From NCBI GenBank assembly GCA_949316495.1, contig OX439004.1, forward strand, positions 39,252,561 through 39,316,560: DNA of 64,000 bases, in the 5' to 3' direction. The DNA comes from Amphiduros pacificus (taxonomy: Eukaryota > Annelida > Polychaeta > Phyllodocida > Hesionidae). The notes under the pieces are model-generated. The model had not been told where the DNA came from and ran no database searches. It worked only from the letters and a program-made list of their open reading frames with translations. Position numbers and translations under genes: made by a program. This document shows, in pieces, positions 14,539 to 28,849 of this stretch; the stretch's first letter is position 1, and each line of letters begins with the position of its first letter.

Positions 14539-14638
14539 ATTTGCATAAAGTGGCGCATGTCAAGTAGCGACCTATCAGCAGGTGTCATCACCACAGGTGC
14601 AGGCCTGGACGGCACTTACCCCTCTCCTCATTGGTCAG
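14539..14638. promoter_or_regulatory. Candidate proximal enhancer with octamer, two CAGGTG E-boxes and CCAAT box
   Basis: Within 100 bp there is an octamer ATTTGCAT (14539-14546), two E-boxes (GCAGGTGT with core 14579-14584; ACAGGTGC with core 14594-14599) and an inverted CCAAT (around 14630). The first E-box matches the Achaete-Scute-type consensus GCAGSTGK. Proneural bHLH proteins are known activators of senseless in insects. The block is 360-460 bp upstream of the SNAG start and is less AT-rich than its surroundings. Function is inferred. Confidence 0.3.
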
Positions 14639-15984
14639 CGTCTGTACCATGTGACCACATTGATCTCTCCATAAAGGGCACGCCCCTTGATCCCAGTGGT
14701 CATGCTCATCATGTAATCAGGACTGACCTCAAAACAGAACAACAATCTCTGAGTCACATGATAAAACATCAATATATGTCGGTCCCGGATTGAATCAAGG
14801 ACTCCCCATTTGTTTGTTGTCCAAAAAAAATCTAAACCAACCTAGAAAATCAGTTCCACTTGTCAATTTCTCTTTCCAAATGCAACAGACCACAAGATGT
14901 CAATTTCTATACTGATGTAATCTGGTTTTCATGGAGTGTGAGTTTGCTTTAAGCGGTATATTGGCGCAATGGGCAGTGGTAGGCGGAGGGATGGGGCTTG
15001 CTGGCCGGGTGTGAGCCACGCGTGGCCTCCTTCTCTGCACGTGCGGCCCGCGCCACCCTCATCATCTTCACTTCCATAACTAGCTATATCTGACAAACTC
15101 CTACTCAGAAAAATCACATGATTTGTTCATATCTGGCAAAAACACTTCAAACACGCCGCAAAACCCGCTTATTTCATATCATATTTCCACTCGCATGAGG
15201 GCCCGATGGAGTAAGGGAGTAACCCACATCAACCCCTATTCTAATAACAGTTAATAAGGAAATTGTTGTTCTCCCCCCTACCCTCGGGGTTATGAATAGG
15301 ACCACTCAAACAAAGACTCATTCAGTGATTATTATCAAATATCGCCCCATTCAAAAACCAACTGCAGTTTCCTATAATTTCCCAGTGACTGGTCACAACA
15401 AAAGGGCAATTTCTAAGCGTGTTACCTCGTGCATTCAGCTGTGGCTGACTGTTGATCAGGCGGGCGAACTTTCCCTCCAGCCCCGTGTGTGACTTATGGT
15501 CTCGGAGGCAGGTGCGCCCCGGATCTGCAAGTAACATCAGACAGCTCCTTTTTGCACATAGTCTTGAGCAAGATTTGCTACAGTGATTTCAGGTGTTCAG
15601 ACTCTTTCAGCAAATGCGAGTTGTCTGCCACTTTCCTTGGGTCTTTTCAGCTCTATCCGATGACACTGACTTGGGTCAGTGGCTCAATTTGGCTGTAATA
15701 GACATGTGCGACGTTTGAAACATATGGAAAATGCATTGAATCCAAATTAAATTATGCTCTCCAACGTTCCACTTTCTATGGACCTAACCACAACAATATT
15801 GTTATCCCGTGATGCCAATTCTATGTGCATAAGAAACTTTTAAAGTCCCCCAGGGGAGCTACCCAGTAAAGAGAAGGGCTAGCAGCAAGATGCACATTAC
15901 ATCTGTATCATACCGCACACAATTGTCTGGGTGGTCCCCATCTACTTTGTAACATACTACTAAATGTTATTATATAAAAGAGAT

Positions 15985-16094
<110 letters not shown>

Positions 16095-16169
16095 TAGTAT
16101 AAATATAAACACTGATAAACTGGTGCAATTAAGCAATTGCATGGTGAATATTGCTTGATGCGGTTAATT

Positions 16170-16244
16170 AAAGATTGCTTAAAGCTTAAAATGTGTCTAT
16201 GTGAATAAAAGATTGCTTTAAGCTTAAAATGTGTCTATGTGAGG
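16170..16244. repeat. 38-bp tandem duplication
   Basis: Two copies beginning AAAGATTGCTT and ending TGTCTATGTGA, almost identical. Confidence 0.85.
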
Positions 16245-19200
16245 AGATTTGTAACTTCTTGTGGTCGATCTTAGTTCACATATCTACCTCTTTTAAAAAT
16301 GCACTGTCGGTGATCTCTATGTATGGACGACGCAAATTAGAAATCTGTTTATTTATTATTTGTGCACATTGACAATATAAAAGACGTCAAAATATTGGTG
16401 AGTTGGTTATGTATAATAAAAAATTGCCCAAATTTGCTGCATCTGCTGAACTTTGACGAAGATAATTATGATAGCCAAGTGGTCTAATATTTGTACCTGC
16501 ACCAGTTTTCTGTTCTTGATAATGATGCTTTTTTCTACATCCCAAATGATAAATGTGAGCGACTTTACCAAAGACAGCTTTGTAAATGAAAAAGTTGCTA
16601 CTTGCAAGCAGAGACATTAAGGCTATCGCCATTCCATTCCAATTAAGTAGCATATATATTTTATCTATAGGTGCTTTACTACTTTACATTTAACACTAAA
16701 CTGAAAAATAATGTTAGGACATGACGAAATAACACAAAGTATAGGTAGGCAGGATAAATACAATACACATATTAATAGACAAACGGAATCCAAGCTATTA
16801 TGCTATTACATATGGTTATTCAGTGCTTTATGCTTTTTTGGTAAGAATATGCTAATTGAAATATACTAAACAGATGACCCTTACACAATTCTCACGTGAA
16901 TCTTCCACGAGAAGCATGAGAAGGAAGTGCATTTAGATTATCACCCAGTCTAATCGCTTTCTCTGAGGCATGAGCACTCTTCGTGGGGGTCTGGGGGCAC
17001 GAGGCGGCGTGACTGTGCATGACTTTTGGTCGGCAGTTTATTTGGGAAGCCATTAAACTGCACAGGAAGTCTGCAAATCCGACATAACTCACTTGTTGAA
17101 ATATTGTGATTTCTCATCCGATTTTCGGTTGTAAAATTCAATTCTTCACATAATATTGAATATATTCAATGCCCATAACACGTGTTCTAGGTTTAGTAAT
17201 TAAGCACACAGTTTTTTTGTCCAGGAAAGCAAATTTACACTTGAAATTTCAGGTCAGGAAAATCAATATCAAATGTGCCATTTGGAGCAACTGCAACAGA
17301 CTGAAATGTACTGAGTGTCTATTTACATGTTTTGTGGATTCAGATTTCTCTTTGTTTTTATCGTACTCCAATTGTTTATTTCAGACCATTGTGGTTCATC
17401 GATGTGAACTCGGGCTAGCATCATCTTAATACAATGTGGCGATTAGTGAGTTCAGGTGATCCTCTTTACACATAAACTATATAAACAAAGAAGAAAAAAC
17501 ACTCAAGTGCTTTGTTGTACCCGAATTGTTGCATTGCAACTTTTTAAACTTAAGTAATATTTAAAAAAAATCAAGAATATCAGTTTACATTCTATTTTTA
17601 CATGTTAATTGTCCTAATTGAATAAACTATTTGAGATTTCAGCTTGGCATCAACAATTGGTGACATTCGATTCTTCAAATAAACCTGGTTAAATAGAGCG
17701 AGAAAGGGAGTAATGCTTTGGTGTAAAGTTGGGCAAATGTAAACTGTATATAGACAGGCTGTGTTGTATTTTGACTTGACCGTTTATTGGTTGTGCGGTG
17801 GCTTTGTGGGGCTGCGGGTTTGCTCAGGACGTGCATGGATGACGTCGGACAATGAACTGGAGGCATCTCGTGTTTCACCCGACAAGTGTCCTCGAGTGTC
17901 CAGTCCGTGCATCTCCTCACTGCGCGTGCCCAAGCTGTGTCATCAAGTCATTGGCAACGTGACACTTTTTAGCAACTTCCCTTGAAAAAGTGAGGACTTG
18001 TAAAGTTTAATCTGCAAGCAGGCGGAAACATTTCAATGGAGGCGTTTCGATTTTTTCCTGGCGTTGTGTAACCAGATGGAATACATAAATATACAATGCA
18101 ATTGAAAGGAAAATTAAGTTTTTCACATTTAGCAAGAAAATCTTAAAGTGATGCAGGCTGTTTTTGCAGATTTTTAAAATAATTTATCCCGATTCCCCAA
18201 TTTCATGTTATATTTTTGCGTGATCATAGGTAATTGCCAAGCGAATATCACTCACTATTGAGCATGATCTGTAAAATAAAGAACAGCGCATTTCAATGGC
18301 AGCAGACGACTTTTAGACTTAGGTAGCACGTGTGAATGATGGGAAATCCGACTTTTGTGTCAGAGAAATGTGTCAGATTCAACTTGAATCATGACAAAGA
18401 TTGTTTGCCAATTAACACCTTGTGCATTTCCAATTGTAACATATGTTGATTTTCAGTTTACACTGATCAGATAATCAGATTTTGCTCAAATCTATTGCTT
18501 GGTGGCGTTACATATATATTTATCTGTGATTTCAGCCATATGGCGTCTGTCTGTGGACACAATGTAAGATAGACAAGTCAAGATAATGACCATAACAGGT
18601 CTGAATAATTTAGATATCCTACTCAATCAGTCATTGCGAATATTATTTTTCATCTCCGGTAAATATGGTCATGTTGACAATCATATTGATAAGAATGGGA
18701 CAGACGTTAACAATAAACACATGCTCAAAAGATATAGTTATATATCGCCCTGTTTCTGTTATAACATACTCTTTCTGATTCCTCGACATAACTATAATAA
18801 AAGCAATGCACGAATAGCGTATCAGATGCATTTTATCCATAAGCGAATATACCTGATTTGAGAGGTCACAAATTGGAGCAAGGAGCAGTCGTGGGCGATT
18901 AAACATTTAGGGAGAGCGGCGAATGCATTCGCGCGTATTGTATTACCGGGAACATCATTTATGATTGCTTGAGCCAAGCTATAAAAGCACAAACAAGAAA
19001 GTCTTTTTCAGAAAAAAATAATTTGTATACAGTTTCATTTTTGAATATGATATTTATATTTTATCATTATTTTGAAGTTGGGGTAAATCATAGACGTCAT
19101 TGACAAGAACACGCAAAGCTGCTCGGAAACTAAGATCACGCAATCTACACAAATAACTGACGTATACACATTAGCCCTCGTCGTCTCTGATCAATATAGT

Positions 19201-22200
19201 ATATACAGCATGTTAGAATATAGTCTATATTATAACATGATGTTGGGTCTATATTATAACATATATTTATGACTGCTCTAAGAGCTGTATAAAAAAAATG
19301 GTATTTCTGTGACTTTTTTCCTTATGAATCTTTTTTATACATATTTCCCAATCGTGAAATTCCATTTATAAAACCACCGACTTCCCCCACCGACGGCTAG
19401 TTAAGCAAGTTATTTAATCATAGGAACCCTAAAGTCATGCATGCAGGGACAGTCAGGCCAATGTATATTGGTCTCGGGGAAAGGTGTGATAATGAACTTG
19501 TCTGTTGTCTCATCCACTGTCTTCTCACTGGACCCACACATTTTGTATATATCTCATTGGCTTGTATCATGCATATTGTGTAGATGGAGTCGATTCATAC
19601 TTTCGTCATGTCATTAATGATATATTAATGATGAGCTGGGATTGGTCTCCGAGACTGCTCGAACTCTGAATTAAGATTTGTTTTTCATAATCAGAGTATT
19701 AACACAACAATACTACTGAAACCACATCAGATTTGAAAATTTATGCAAAATTTAAAAAATTAAATCTGAGTTGATGGGTCATGTTAACTTTCTCTAATTC
19801 TAGTATTCCTGGAGAATAACTTCAAAGTATTAGGACACGTGGCCATTTGGCCGTATCTAATATCTGGTAAGTTTACCCTTCATGCCTCGTGTAAACTAGA
19901 GTACAAAATAATGAGATCAGACCGTGGGAGTGCGAGATGACAGCGGAGGACACAACAATAGGATAGTGTACAGACTACGCCCAGATGAAGGGGCAGATTT
20001 GTTTGTGTTCTATTTGAGGGGCTTGGGGTAAGCGTGCCACGTATGTAAGACACACAGGATCCACACGGGACGCGTGCCGGCGCACCGACAACTCGCACGT
20101 GGGAATCAGTGGCGCCGGCCCAGGTGACGTACGCCTGTGTCGATTGCTTTCCTTTGATGTGGCCGCCCTCGTTATCTCGTTACCTTTGCCATGTTTGATG
20201 TTGGTTTTTGCTCACGACCTGAGCTCTCTGCTCTTTGACCAAGCTATTGTGTATCTTCTCTCCCCCCATTTTCTAGAGAGAATTGTCAATATTTGACGGT
20301 GTAATTAAAGGCATATTATTTATTTTAACAATAGTATCACTTTGCAATGGAGCTGAGCCAGTGGAATCGACTCTGATTGCCGATAAACCGACAGAAATGG
20401 TACAAAGATGCCAAGTTAAAGAGAACATAAACATAATTGATTCATGGTTTCTCATTTTATAAGATAAATATATCTAGGATTGAATTTATATCATCAGATC
20501 TTCTATGGAAATATAAAAGCCTGAAACTATCCACGTCATTAGTTTCCTACTGGCTTGAGTGGAAGCTGTCTGTGATGACAGGCTGTGAGGGATACCAAGA
20601 CGCCCTCTGTGATATTAAACCTGCATATAATCAAATACCTAGATGCAATATTTAATCCTAGTCCAAGATTCATATTTGATTAATCCAGTAATAACTGAGA
20701 CTATTCTTCATCAGAGAATCAAAAGGGGATTCATTCATCAGCTATATTGTTTTGCGTGTACATAAATAGATAAGTTGTAATCGTATAATTATAAGTAATT
20801 TCCAGAAACATCTTTCATCTAAATCTGTTTGCATGGTTCAGAAGCCTCATTATTTTTTTCTGCGACTTGAAAATTCATTTAGATAAAATTATTAGATATA
20901 AATCAGAACTTGGTCAGAATAAAAATATTTGATAATGTGGTAGCGTAAGATTTTAAGCATGTCATATTTATATTGAATAAAGCATAGATAGGATTCTTGT
21001 TCTCAGATTATCTTTCTGTCACATGTAACTAGTCCACTAAAGCCAATCATTCTAAACCATGGAGAAATTTGAACCCTGATATTTGCACGCAAATAATCAC
21101 AGATACAAAATATGAAGATATAATTATTGGAAATTAGGGACCAATTTTCTACACACTTAATGTGACATTCCTTTTATCTCCTACACAATTGGATGGGGAA
21201 TAATATAGGGGTAATTTGTGGGGTCCTTTCCGGATTATTGTTTCAATTTTGCCAGCCTTTGATGTTGTGAAAATAAATAATTGAGTTTCTATAAATGAGA
21301 AGTTTGGGCAAATTATAGAAAACATTGCATATCTGTGCCTTGCTCTGCTGTGATAATGTATTCAGCAACATGGATGTGTAAATATAGATTTTGAAATCAA
21401 AGGATTTGAATGAATATATATATTTTGTAAAATACTCAAACCAAATGAATGTAATTATGAATTGTGATGGGTACAATTTTTACATGAATACTTTTGATGG
21501 TTTTTAAAATGTGATGCAATTCATCAATAATTTATTTGTATATTTTACTTAATGCTCATAAAAATAAGTTTCAATATATCTCATCAAATTGTCATGATAT
21601 ATGAGAATTTGATTTTACAAAGTTGAAATTGCTGATCAGTGTCTTATCTCTTTATTCTACCTACTGTATATTTTCGCTCTACGTGTTAAAGAACATACCT
21701 AGTTATTTGATGCAGAACATAAATCTATCATCTATCGCTTACTCATGACACTTATTTGCATAGATAAATATTCCAGAAGAATAAAATATGTCTAGTTTCT
21801 ACGATTTGTGTTTATCAATGCTGATAAATCAATGACAGGCCAGATTTTATTTATGACGACAACTCCACAAAAAAAAAGATAAGTTTAGAACAGAGGTCAC
21901 CTTGAAAAAAGTGTGTCAAGAGATGATTGCCCTTTTTCGATGCGATCTGCGGACTGTTGAGCACATTCCACGATCTCATCCACAAATTGTTAGCACCAAC
22001 TTATATTGTATAACTTCCAGGCATAATATATAACTTGTCTATGGTGACATTTATGATGGGTGATTTTGAGCAATTGGCCCCCTGCATATCTGGATGACTG
22101 GCTGAACTTCCTGACTATATCCATCATTGCTCTGACTCTGTCGCCACTGCAATTAACAATCCCAACTATTATGTCTGTTTGCTGGTGATTTGAGATCACG

Positions 22201-25200
22201 GCGCTCATTTTCTGCTGTCATTTATACTCAGTCAACAAACTTTGATACAGACACTGAAATGTACAAAGTGGATGATAATCACGCTCCAGAGTGGCGGTAT
22301 ATTAGACTGAATATCAACATGTCGCCTTATCTCAGATTTATATTTATTTTCCTGACAGAAAAGGTCAACGTGGTCGATTTCAAATCCTGAAATAGCAATT
22401 AGCAATACACGGCTATCCCTGAATCTGATAACCATATGTGCAATCTTCATAATTACATTTTTCCAAAAGGTCAAAGATGGCCTTCAGCATATTAATCATG
22501 TTTTTATGATGACCACGACCTTCGATGGTCATATAAAGGTCAACTAGACCTAAATATTCCCGACCCAAAAAAGAGGAACCAATCATGATGGTATGAAAAA
22601 CAACATAATCACAAGTGAATGTGTGCTGGTACATCGCATAATGAGAGGGAGTATCCCGCAAAACAAATACATTTGTATGAGACAATCCATTCAAATAATT
22701 GCTTCTCCTCGCTAGGATTTATTTAACCGCAGAGAGCCGGTAGAGAGAAAATCTATAGCATGGAATAACAACATGGGGAAAGCTAACATAAATATACACA
22801 TCACATATATGACTCACGAATGCATTTATTCATTCTGTGGAATAGTTCATGGAATAGTGATATATAATCACGTGATACGCAAGCAGGGTAAAACGTGGAC
22901 ATTACGCTTTAGGCCCTTAAGAGAATTTCATGCAATAATCAACCTACTCATAGCCAACATGTTTTTGTTTTTAGTGCTTTCATAGCTTGGCTACATCTAT
23001 CACAAATGATATTCCTGGGTGAATACATTTGCCGCTATGCCCTATTCAACTGTTTAATCCTCACGTCTGTTACCTATTATTGTGTCTCACCCCCAAAGTC
23101 AGGTATATATTCGCTTTTGAAAAAGAAATCGTCATGCTATGTCCATTCCAATGGTATTGCAGGTTGACTTCGGAAGAATGCTTACAATGAGGCTTAATTG
23201 TACTAAAAGTGACATAAAAGCTCCAACAAATATCCTTATGCACCTGCCTAAACTAAATGCACTAAATGATACATGCTCTGAATTTATAGTGAACCATACC
23301 AGCCTGTGCGTACACATTTCTAAAAATAATTCTATTTCTCTTTCTCCGCGTTTTTAGCAAACAGAATGATAAGGTCATAATTAGTCACATATACACATAT
23401 ATGAGAGGTAGTTGGCTACATATAATATTTACAATTTCATGGACCCAATAAAAGCAAACTCGGGACATTTTGATGGAATAAATAAGACATTTGGAAGATG
23501 CCAGAGAATTACACAGGTTTTTCTTATTTCACTGCGATGACCTTTGTGCTCGTTGACTCTTCTAAAGGTCCTAACACAGCTGCCACTTGTATTTCATTGA
23601 TAAAAAACTGCATTTTCTTTGTCAGAAACTTATTTCTATATATTTTCCCAAACTTTTTTTTCTAATACCCATATGAATAAAATGACAAATGTAATAGTTA
23701 AGATATTCATGTAGATAAGGTTAATACTAATTTACCTCATAATGGATATATCTGACATAAAATAGAGTGATTAGCATTTTCCTTTATTGTATAATAATTT
23801 GGTTGATAATCCTGGTGTGAAAACACATATTTATGAATGCCATGCACGTGGAGAGTGTAAAAATGGAATAGGTGAAATGATGCATGTCCTTATGATCTAT
23901 GTATGAAGAGATTGTTGTGTGAATCAAAGGTGATCAAGCTGTCCTGTTTACACTTCATGATAGATCATCAATGATGCTCCAATGGCCCAGATTAATAAAT
24001 GATGCAGGTAAAAGAGGCATCCCTCCCATGGTGGACGTCCCGGATTGTGCGGCATTCTGTACCCAGGGGGCGCTCTCACAATAGTTTTGCAATATGATAC
24101 GCACAACTGTCCTTCATTTTGATTTCTATGCCATTCTCACGGACATGGCCAGTGATCACAGCCTTTCAGCACGAGATTTATAAAATTTTCAAGGAGATTT
24201 AATTGAGGAAAATTAGGAATAATTGAAGGTGAACGTGGATGTGACACATGTGACCTTTTGTCGCGGACTCACCGGCGTGCTGAAAGATGGGTGGATGCCA
24301 TGACATCGACATCATCCGGGATCTATTTATCAGCCTGAGTTGTGAAAAATAATGATCACATAATCGTAAATGGGGTAATAGTTATGAAATTTCTGAGATC
24401 AACCATCCATATTATTGATTACCACTTCGAATATCATAAAAACAAACCAGAAATAAGACAAATTTAAACATTTGAAGTTGCTCACGTCCGATGTGATGCA
24501 TCTTGGGAGTAGAGGTCATGATGGCGTCATGACCGGTGCACACAAGTTGATGACGATACGCTTGAAAGGCCATCTTTACCAATCTCTAATTATAATAATG
24601 CGCCACTGCACATCCATATGTCCAGCTGACCTCTAACGTGGGAAAGGATGACCTCTTGTAAAACTCAGGTAAACAATACCGCAGCCACTTCCTTCCTCAG
24701 GACAATGCATCAAAGACAAGGGCGTGAATGATTCTGACAATTATTCCACATGAAAAAAAATTATCTGATATAAATGATAGCTTATGTTACTCATCTAAAT
24801 TTCATGACACCCATTTTGAAAATCTTTATCTATAAATTTGACTCGGTTTATCAGCTTCAGTATCGGCTCAGTGCACTGCGTGGGTGTTACCTTTTACAGT
24901 GTTTAGGATTGGATTCATTTAAAAATAAATCAATATGTTACATAATTGAGATCATGATATTAATGTATAATGTACCAATGATAAAAAAATGATTTGCTGT
25001 TAATCAATTAACCCGGCACCAATGAAGACATTACACACGCACAGATCTGTATACACATATTAGTTTTATTAATTTTTATATTAAGATTAGCAAACTCTTC
25101 ATGAACATTTTTGCAATATCATTACCATTCACTTTCAAGTGCAGAAAGTTTGACGAGCAATGACCCGTACAGTCCATGTGTTGTGATGTGACATTTATTC

Positions 25201-25863
25201 GAGTTGGAAAACTTATATGGAACTAATAAAGGTTTTATATTTGGTTAATCAGCTTTGATGACAAACATTGATAATTAAATCACGGGTTTGTGAATCTAAT
25301 ACACATGCACTACACAGGAACATATTTCTTAGATAATGGCTTTATGTGTACAAGTAGCCTAAACCTGTGGTCATAATCAGCTCCGAAGTTACTGGTATGG
25401 AAAAAAACCCACACGGAATCGATCTGAATCGTTCCGTAGTACCACCCCAGCTAACTTTTATTATTAGTTATCATTCATCTACCTGGGATTTGTTTGTTGT
25501 ATGTTTAATACAAATCTAGGCCAAATATAATATTTGCTATCTCTCGGTATTTAAGTGAATACAATGCGTTTCTTCTATATGGCATTAATACATTCATGAT
25601 GACAAGCATTCAGATCGAAGGAATTGACATGAAAGTGGCAGCAAGATTGTACAACAGTGTTTCGGAGAAGCCCCAAAGGGCTCTTTTCAAATTGCGTTAT
25701 TCTGGGATACTTGAAGGAGACTGAAATCTACATTTTAGCCAGTAGTTTGCAAGCATGCTCCCGAAGAGTATCTTCCACCAATCAGGAGCTAGAAATAGGC
25801 TTTGTATCTTTGGGTGGAGGTGGTTAAGAACTCGGTTCCTGTGCTTATGGCCATGGCTGCTCA

Positions 25864-26385
25864 TGATTATGTGAAGGTGGTGGGCCGAATGCTATCTTCT
25901 TGGGTTGGGATGATTATGTGAAGGCGGTGGGCTGCATGCTATCTTCTTGGGTTGGGATGATTATGTGAAGGCGGTGGGCTGAATGCTATCTTCTTGGATT
26001 GGGATGAATATGTGAAGGCGGTGGGCTGAATCCTATCTTCTTGGGTTGGGATGATTATGTGAAGGCGGTGGGCTGCATGCTATCTTCTTGGATTGGGATG
26101 AATATGTGAAGGCGGTGGGCTGCATGCTATCTTCTTGGATTGGGATGATTATGTGAAGGTGGTAGGCTGCATGCTATCTTCTTGGATTGGGAGGATTATG
26201 TGAAGGTGGTGGGCTGCATGCTATCTTCTTGGATTGGGATGAATATGTGAAGGCGGTGGGCTGCATGCTATCTTCTTGGATTGGGATGATTATGTGAAGG
26301 TGGTAGGCTGCATGCTATCTTCTTGGATTGGGATGATTATTTGAAGTTAGCAGGCTGCATGCTATCTTCTTGGGATGGGATATTG
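25864..26385. repeat. 47-bp minisatellite, about 11 copies
   Basis: A head-to-tail array with strict 47-bp spacing. The anchor GCTATCTTCTT starts at 25891, 25938, 25985 and on to 26361, with one base changed in the 26032 copy. Units vary at a few fixed positions (GGTTGGGATG versus GGATTGGGATG; GGCGGTGGG versus GGTGGTAGG). The period is not a multiple of three, so it is not a protein repeat. Confidence 0.95.
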
Positions 26386-26531
26386 GAGGGGTTGATTGGT
26401 TCGGGAATATCAGCAACTGTGGCACCAGCTGTTTCTTGTTTTAAGTAGAAGACTATATCATCAGCTGTAGAGATGTCATAGTCAATGTCCACTTGCTGGT
26501 CTCCGGTGAAGCGTAAGGGACAGCTAGTGGG
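26340..26531 (-). other. Unassigned open segment, possibly a decayed coding piece
   Basis: A 64-codon minus-strand open stretch beside the 47-bp array. It has an acidic, protein-like composition (for example DQQVDIDYDISTADDIVFYL). It has no start codon and I recognise no family. A second open stretch on the other strand (26792-26932, containing DIPAELLGTETF) lies close by. Both could be remnants of a mobile element or of a lost gene, or chance. Confidence 0.2.
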
Positions 26532-26648
26532 TCACCTACACTGGCTGCACACCAAGTCCCAAAGAACCAGGTAAGAACACTCCCAAGCTCCCCGGAGTTA
26601 CCATAAGGAATGTTCTCGGGGTGAGTGGCTGCCGAGCACCACGTACAG

Positions 26649-26772
26649 GGCCCAGGTCATTGCAAGCTGTTATGGCCCAGGTCATTGCAAGCTGTTATGG
26701 CCCAGGTCATTGCAAGCTGTTATGACCCAGGTCATTGCAAGCTGTTATGGCCCAGGTCATTGCAGCTGTTAT
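26649..26772. repeat. 25-bp minisatellite, five copies
   Basis: Units GGCCCAGGTCATTGCAAGC plus TGTTAT start at 26649, 26674, 26699, 26724 and 26749. The fourth has one change and the fifth lacks one base. Near identity suggests recent expansion or homogenisation. Confidence 0.95.
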
Positions 26773-26932
26773 GGAGCTATATATGGAGTGACCTTGCTCT
26801 CTTGATGTGACCCTGGTAGATATCCCAGCTGAATTGCTTGGCACTGAGACATTTCGCTTCAGCTGTGTCGGTGAGATTGGGAATGCAGTTGAAGGAGACA
26901 TGCAGCTTGCTGATGACTGTGAATCAGCCTAG

Positions 26933-28318
26933 ATGACTATTGGCGTCTAGTGTCATTCGATGTAGTGTAGTATATTGCTACATATAAGTGTGAGCAATGT
27001 GAAGCTCCTATGTGAGGCTCTGAGGTAAGCCTGTCACCAAGGGTGTGTATACTAGGGCCTATCTAGTCAGGGAGGACGAAGGCATCAGGATAGTAGCTGG
27101 CATCATCGGGAGAGGACCAGCCTGTCTGCCATCTGAATTTCTTTCATCATAAATACAGATGGACTGAACATGAAGAAAGCTTTGCAGTAATGTAATAGGC
27201 ACGAAAAGCAGCCAAAAGGATCTGATATTAAGGGAACTGCGAAAGATATACAACCCTACAACCAGAGAAAGGTCCCGAATACAGATGAGCAGGAAGCAAA
27301 GTAAAATCGTTCATAATAGATGAATTAGATGTAAAGAAATATACATGTGATAAATGTCCTATGGGTGATTGCGATGGCACATGCCTGCAATATTATAGTA
27401 TCATACTGGTATGATTTGCACAGTTCTGAGCTACTGATGCTGACATTGATTATTTTATTGCAGCATTGTTCATTTCACTTTATTGTCTTTGAGTGGTATC
27501 AATTAAATGAAACAATGGCGGCATTTTCTGATTGCACCCCATAGTGAGTAAAGTGCCGGATCCAATTTGATTACATCTCCCTCTTCAAAAGTCAACAAAA
27601 CATTGTGATTGTTATGTGTTATGATATGCAAATTGTTCCAATCGACTTTAACGTTTACTAATAACTTGACTACCAGCATTTTGCTCAACTATCTGACTAA
27701 ACGTGATCATGTTATCATTAGGAGCCAATGATTAATGAGGGAAATGACGAGTGCGGAGCTATAATGGCACGATTGCGTGCGGGCCTGCTCTCTACTTGCG
27801 CCCAGGAAATATTTCACTCATGAGACTTTTATCAAGCCTATCTGGATATGTTTATCAGTTAACAACTGGCAGTATACATATGATACAGTGATTTGATATA
27901 TACTCAGATAAAAAAAAGTTGCCAAATATTTCACGCTTATCATTCACACTATATAAAGTCCAACTAGGTATATAAATTAAAAATAATCATAGTCCACAAT
28001 AACACATGCATACCTAGAACTAGTAATGAAATGCCATTTTATTATTAAATGTACACACACAATGAATCTTACAACATACCGAAAGTTCGTGGTCTTTCTG
28101 AATATTTAGATATAACAATGGTTATGAAAAACAAGAAATTGAAATATTGATTGACATCAAGGGTATCTGTTTCCAATATGATGTCGCACCAAGGGCAACG
28201 TCACTTAATTAAGTTTCGTGTTCATTTTAAAGATATTAAAGCAAGAACATGTGAGTGCAGTGTTCAGGCTGACAGATCTCTCAAGTTGGTCCTGGTGGAA
28301 AGATCCCAAGAGTCCGAA
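26933..28318. other. Intergenic, nothing recognised
   Basis: No coding exon, transposon terminus or clear repeat was found here. Confidence 0.5.
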
Positions 28319-28388
28319 GGTGATCTGCGAAAGAAGTTCGGCGGAGGGGTGATCTGCGAAAGTAGTTCGGCAGAGAGGTGATCTGCAA
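28319..28388. repeat. Short tandem repeat, about 29 bp x 2.4
   Basis: GGTGATCTGCGAAAG followed by a TAGTTCGGC-like half, repeated twice and a part. Confidence 0.7.
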
Positions 28389-28710
28389 AGGAATATTTCA
28401 TAGGTGCAGAACACCCTCTTGAAGTACCAAGTGTGAGATAAAGAATTTTATCCGGAACACCGGTAATTCAGTCAGACATAAATTGCTAGCTATATCATTT
28501 ATAAATTATAATCATAAATTGCTAGCTATATCATTTATCATTTATTGGCATACTTATATGGTTTAGTAAACATGTTGAATTTAAGAAATTGGACAGGGGT
28601 ATCAGTCTGGACTCGATGATGGCGGCAATTCGAAACTCAGGAATATGCCCCGTAGAGAAACTCTAGCATATTTGTTTTCTTCCATTATAGAATTTCTCTT
28701 GATGCACAAT

Positions 28711-28847
28711 AGTGCATGATAGTGAACAATAGTGCATGATAGTGAACAATAGTGCATGATAGTGAACAATAGTGTATGATAGTGAACAATAGTGCATGAT
28801 AGTGAACAATAGTGCATGATAGTGAACAATAGTGCATAATAGTGCAT
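28711..28847. repeat. 20-bp minisatellite, six copies plus a partial one
   Basis: The unit AGTGCATGATAGTGAACAAT is repeated at exactly 20 bp, with one single-base variant. It contains no stop in any of the three minus-strand frames, which explains three overlapping artefact reading frames rich in His, Tyr and Leu. Confidence 0.95.
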
Positions 28848-28849
28848 GG

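Noticed and set aside
25864-26385. CRISPR-like array of 47-bp repeats
   Set aside because: Units are contiguous with no spacers, in a eukaryotic context; it is a minisatellite.
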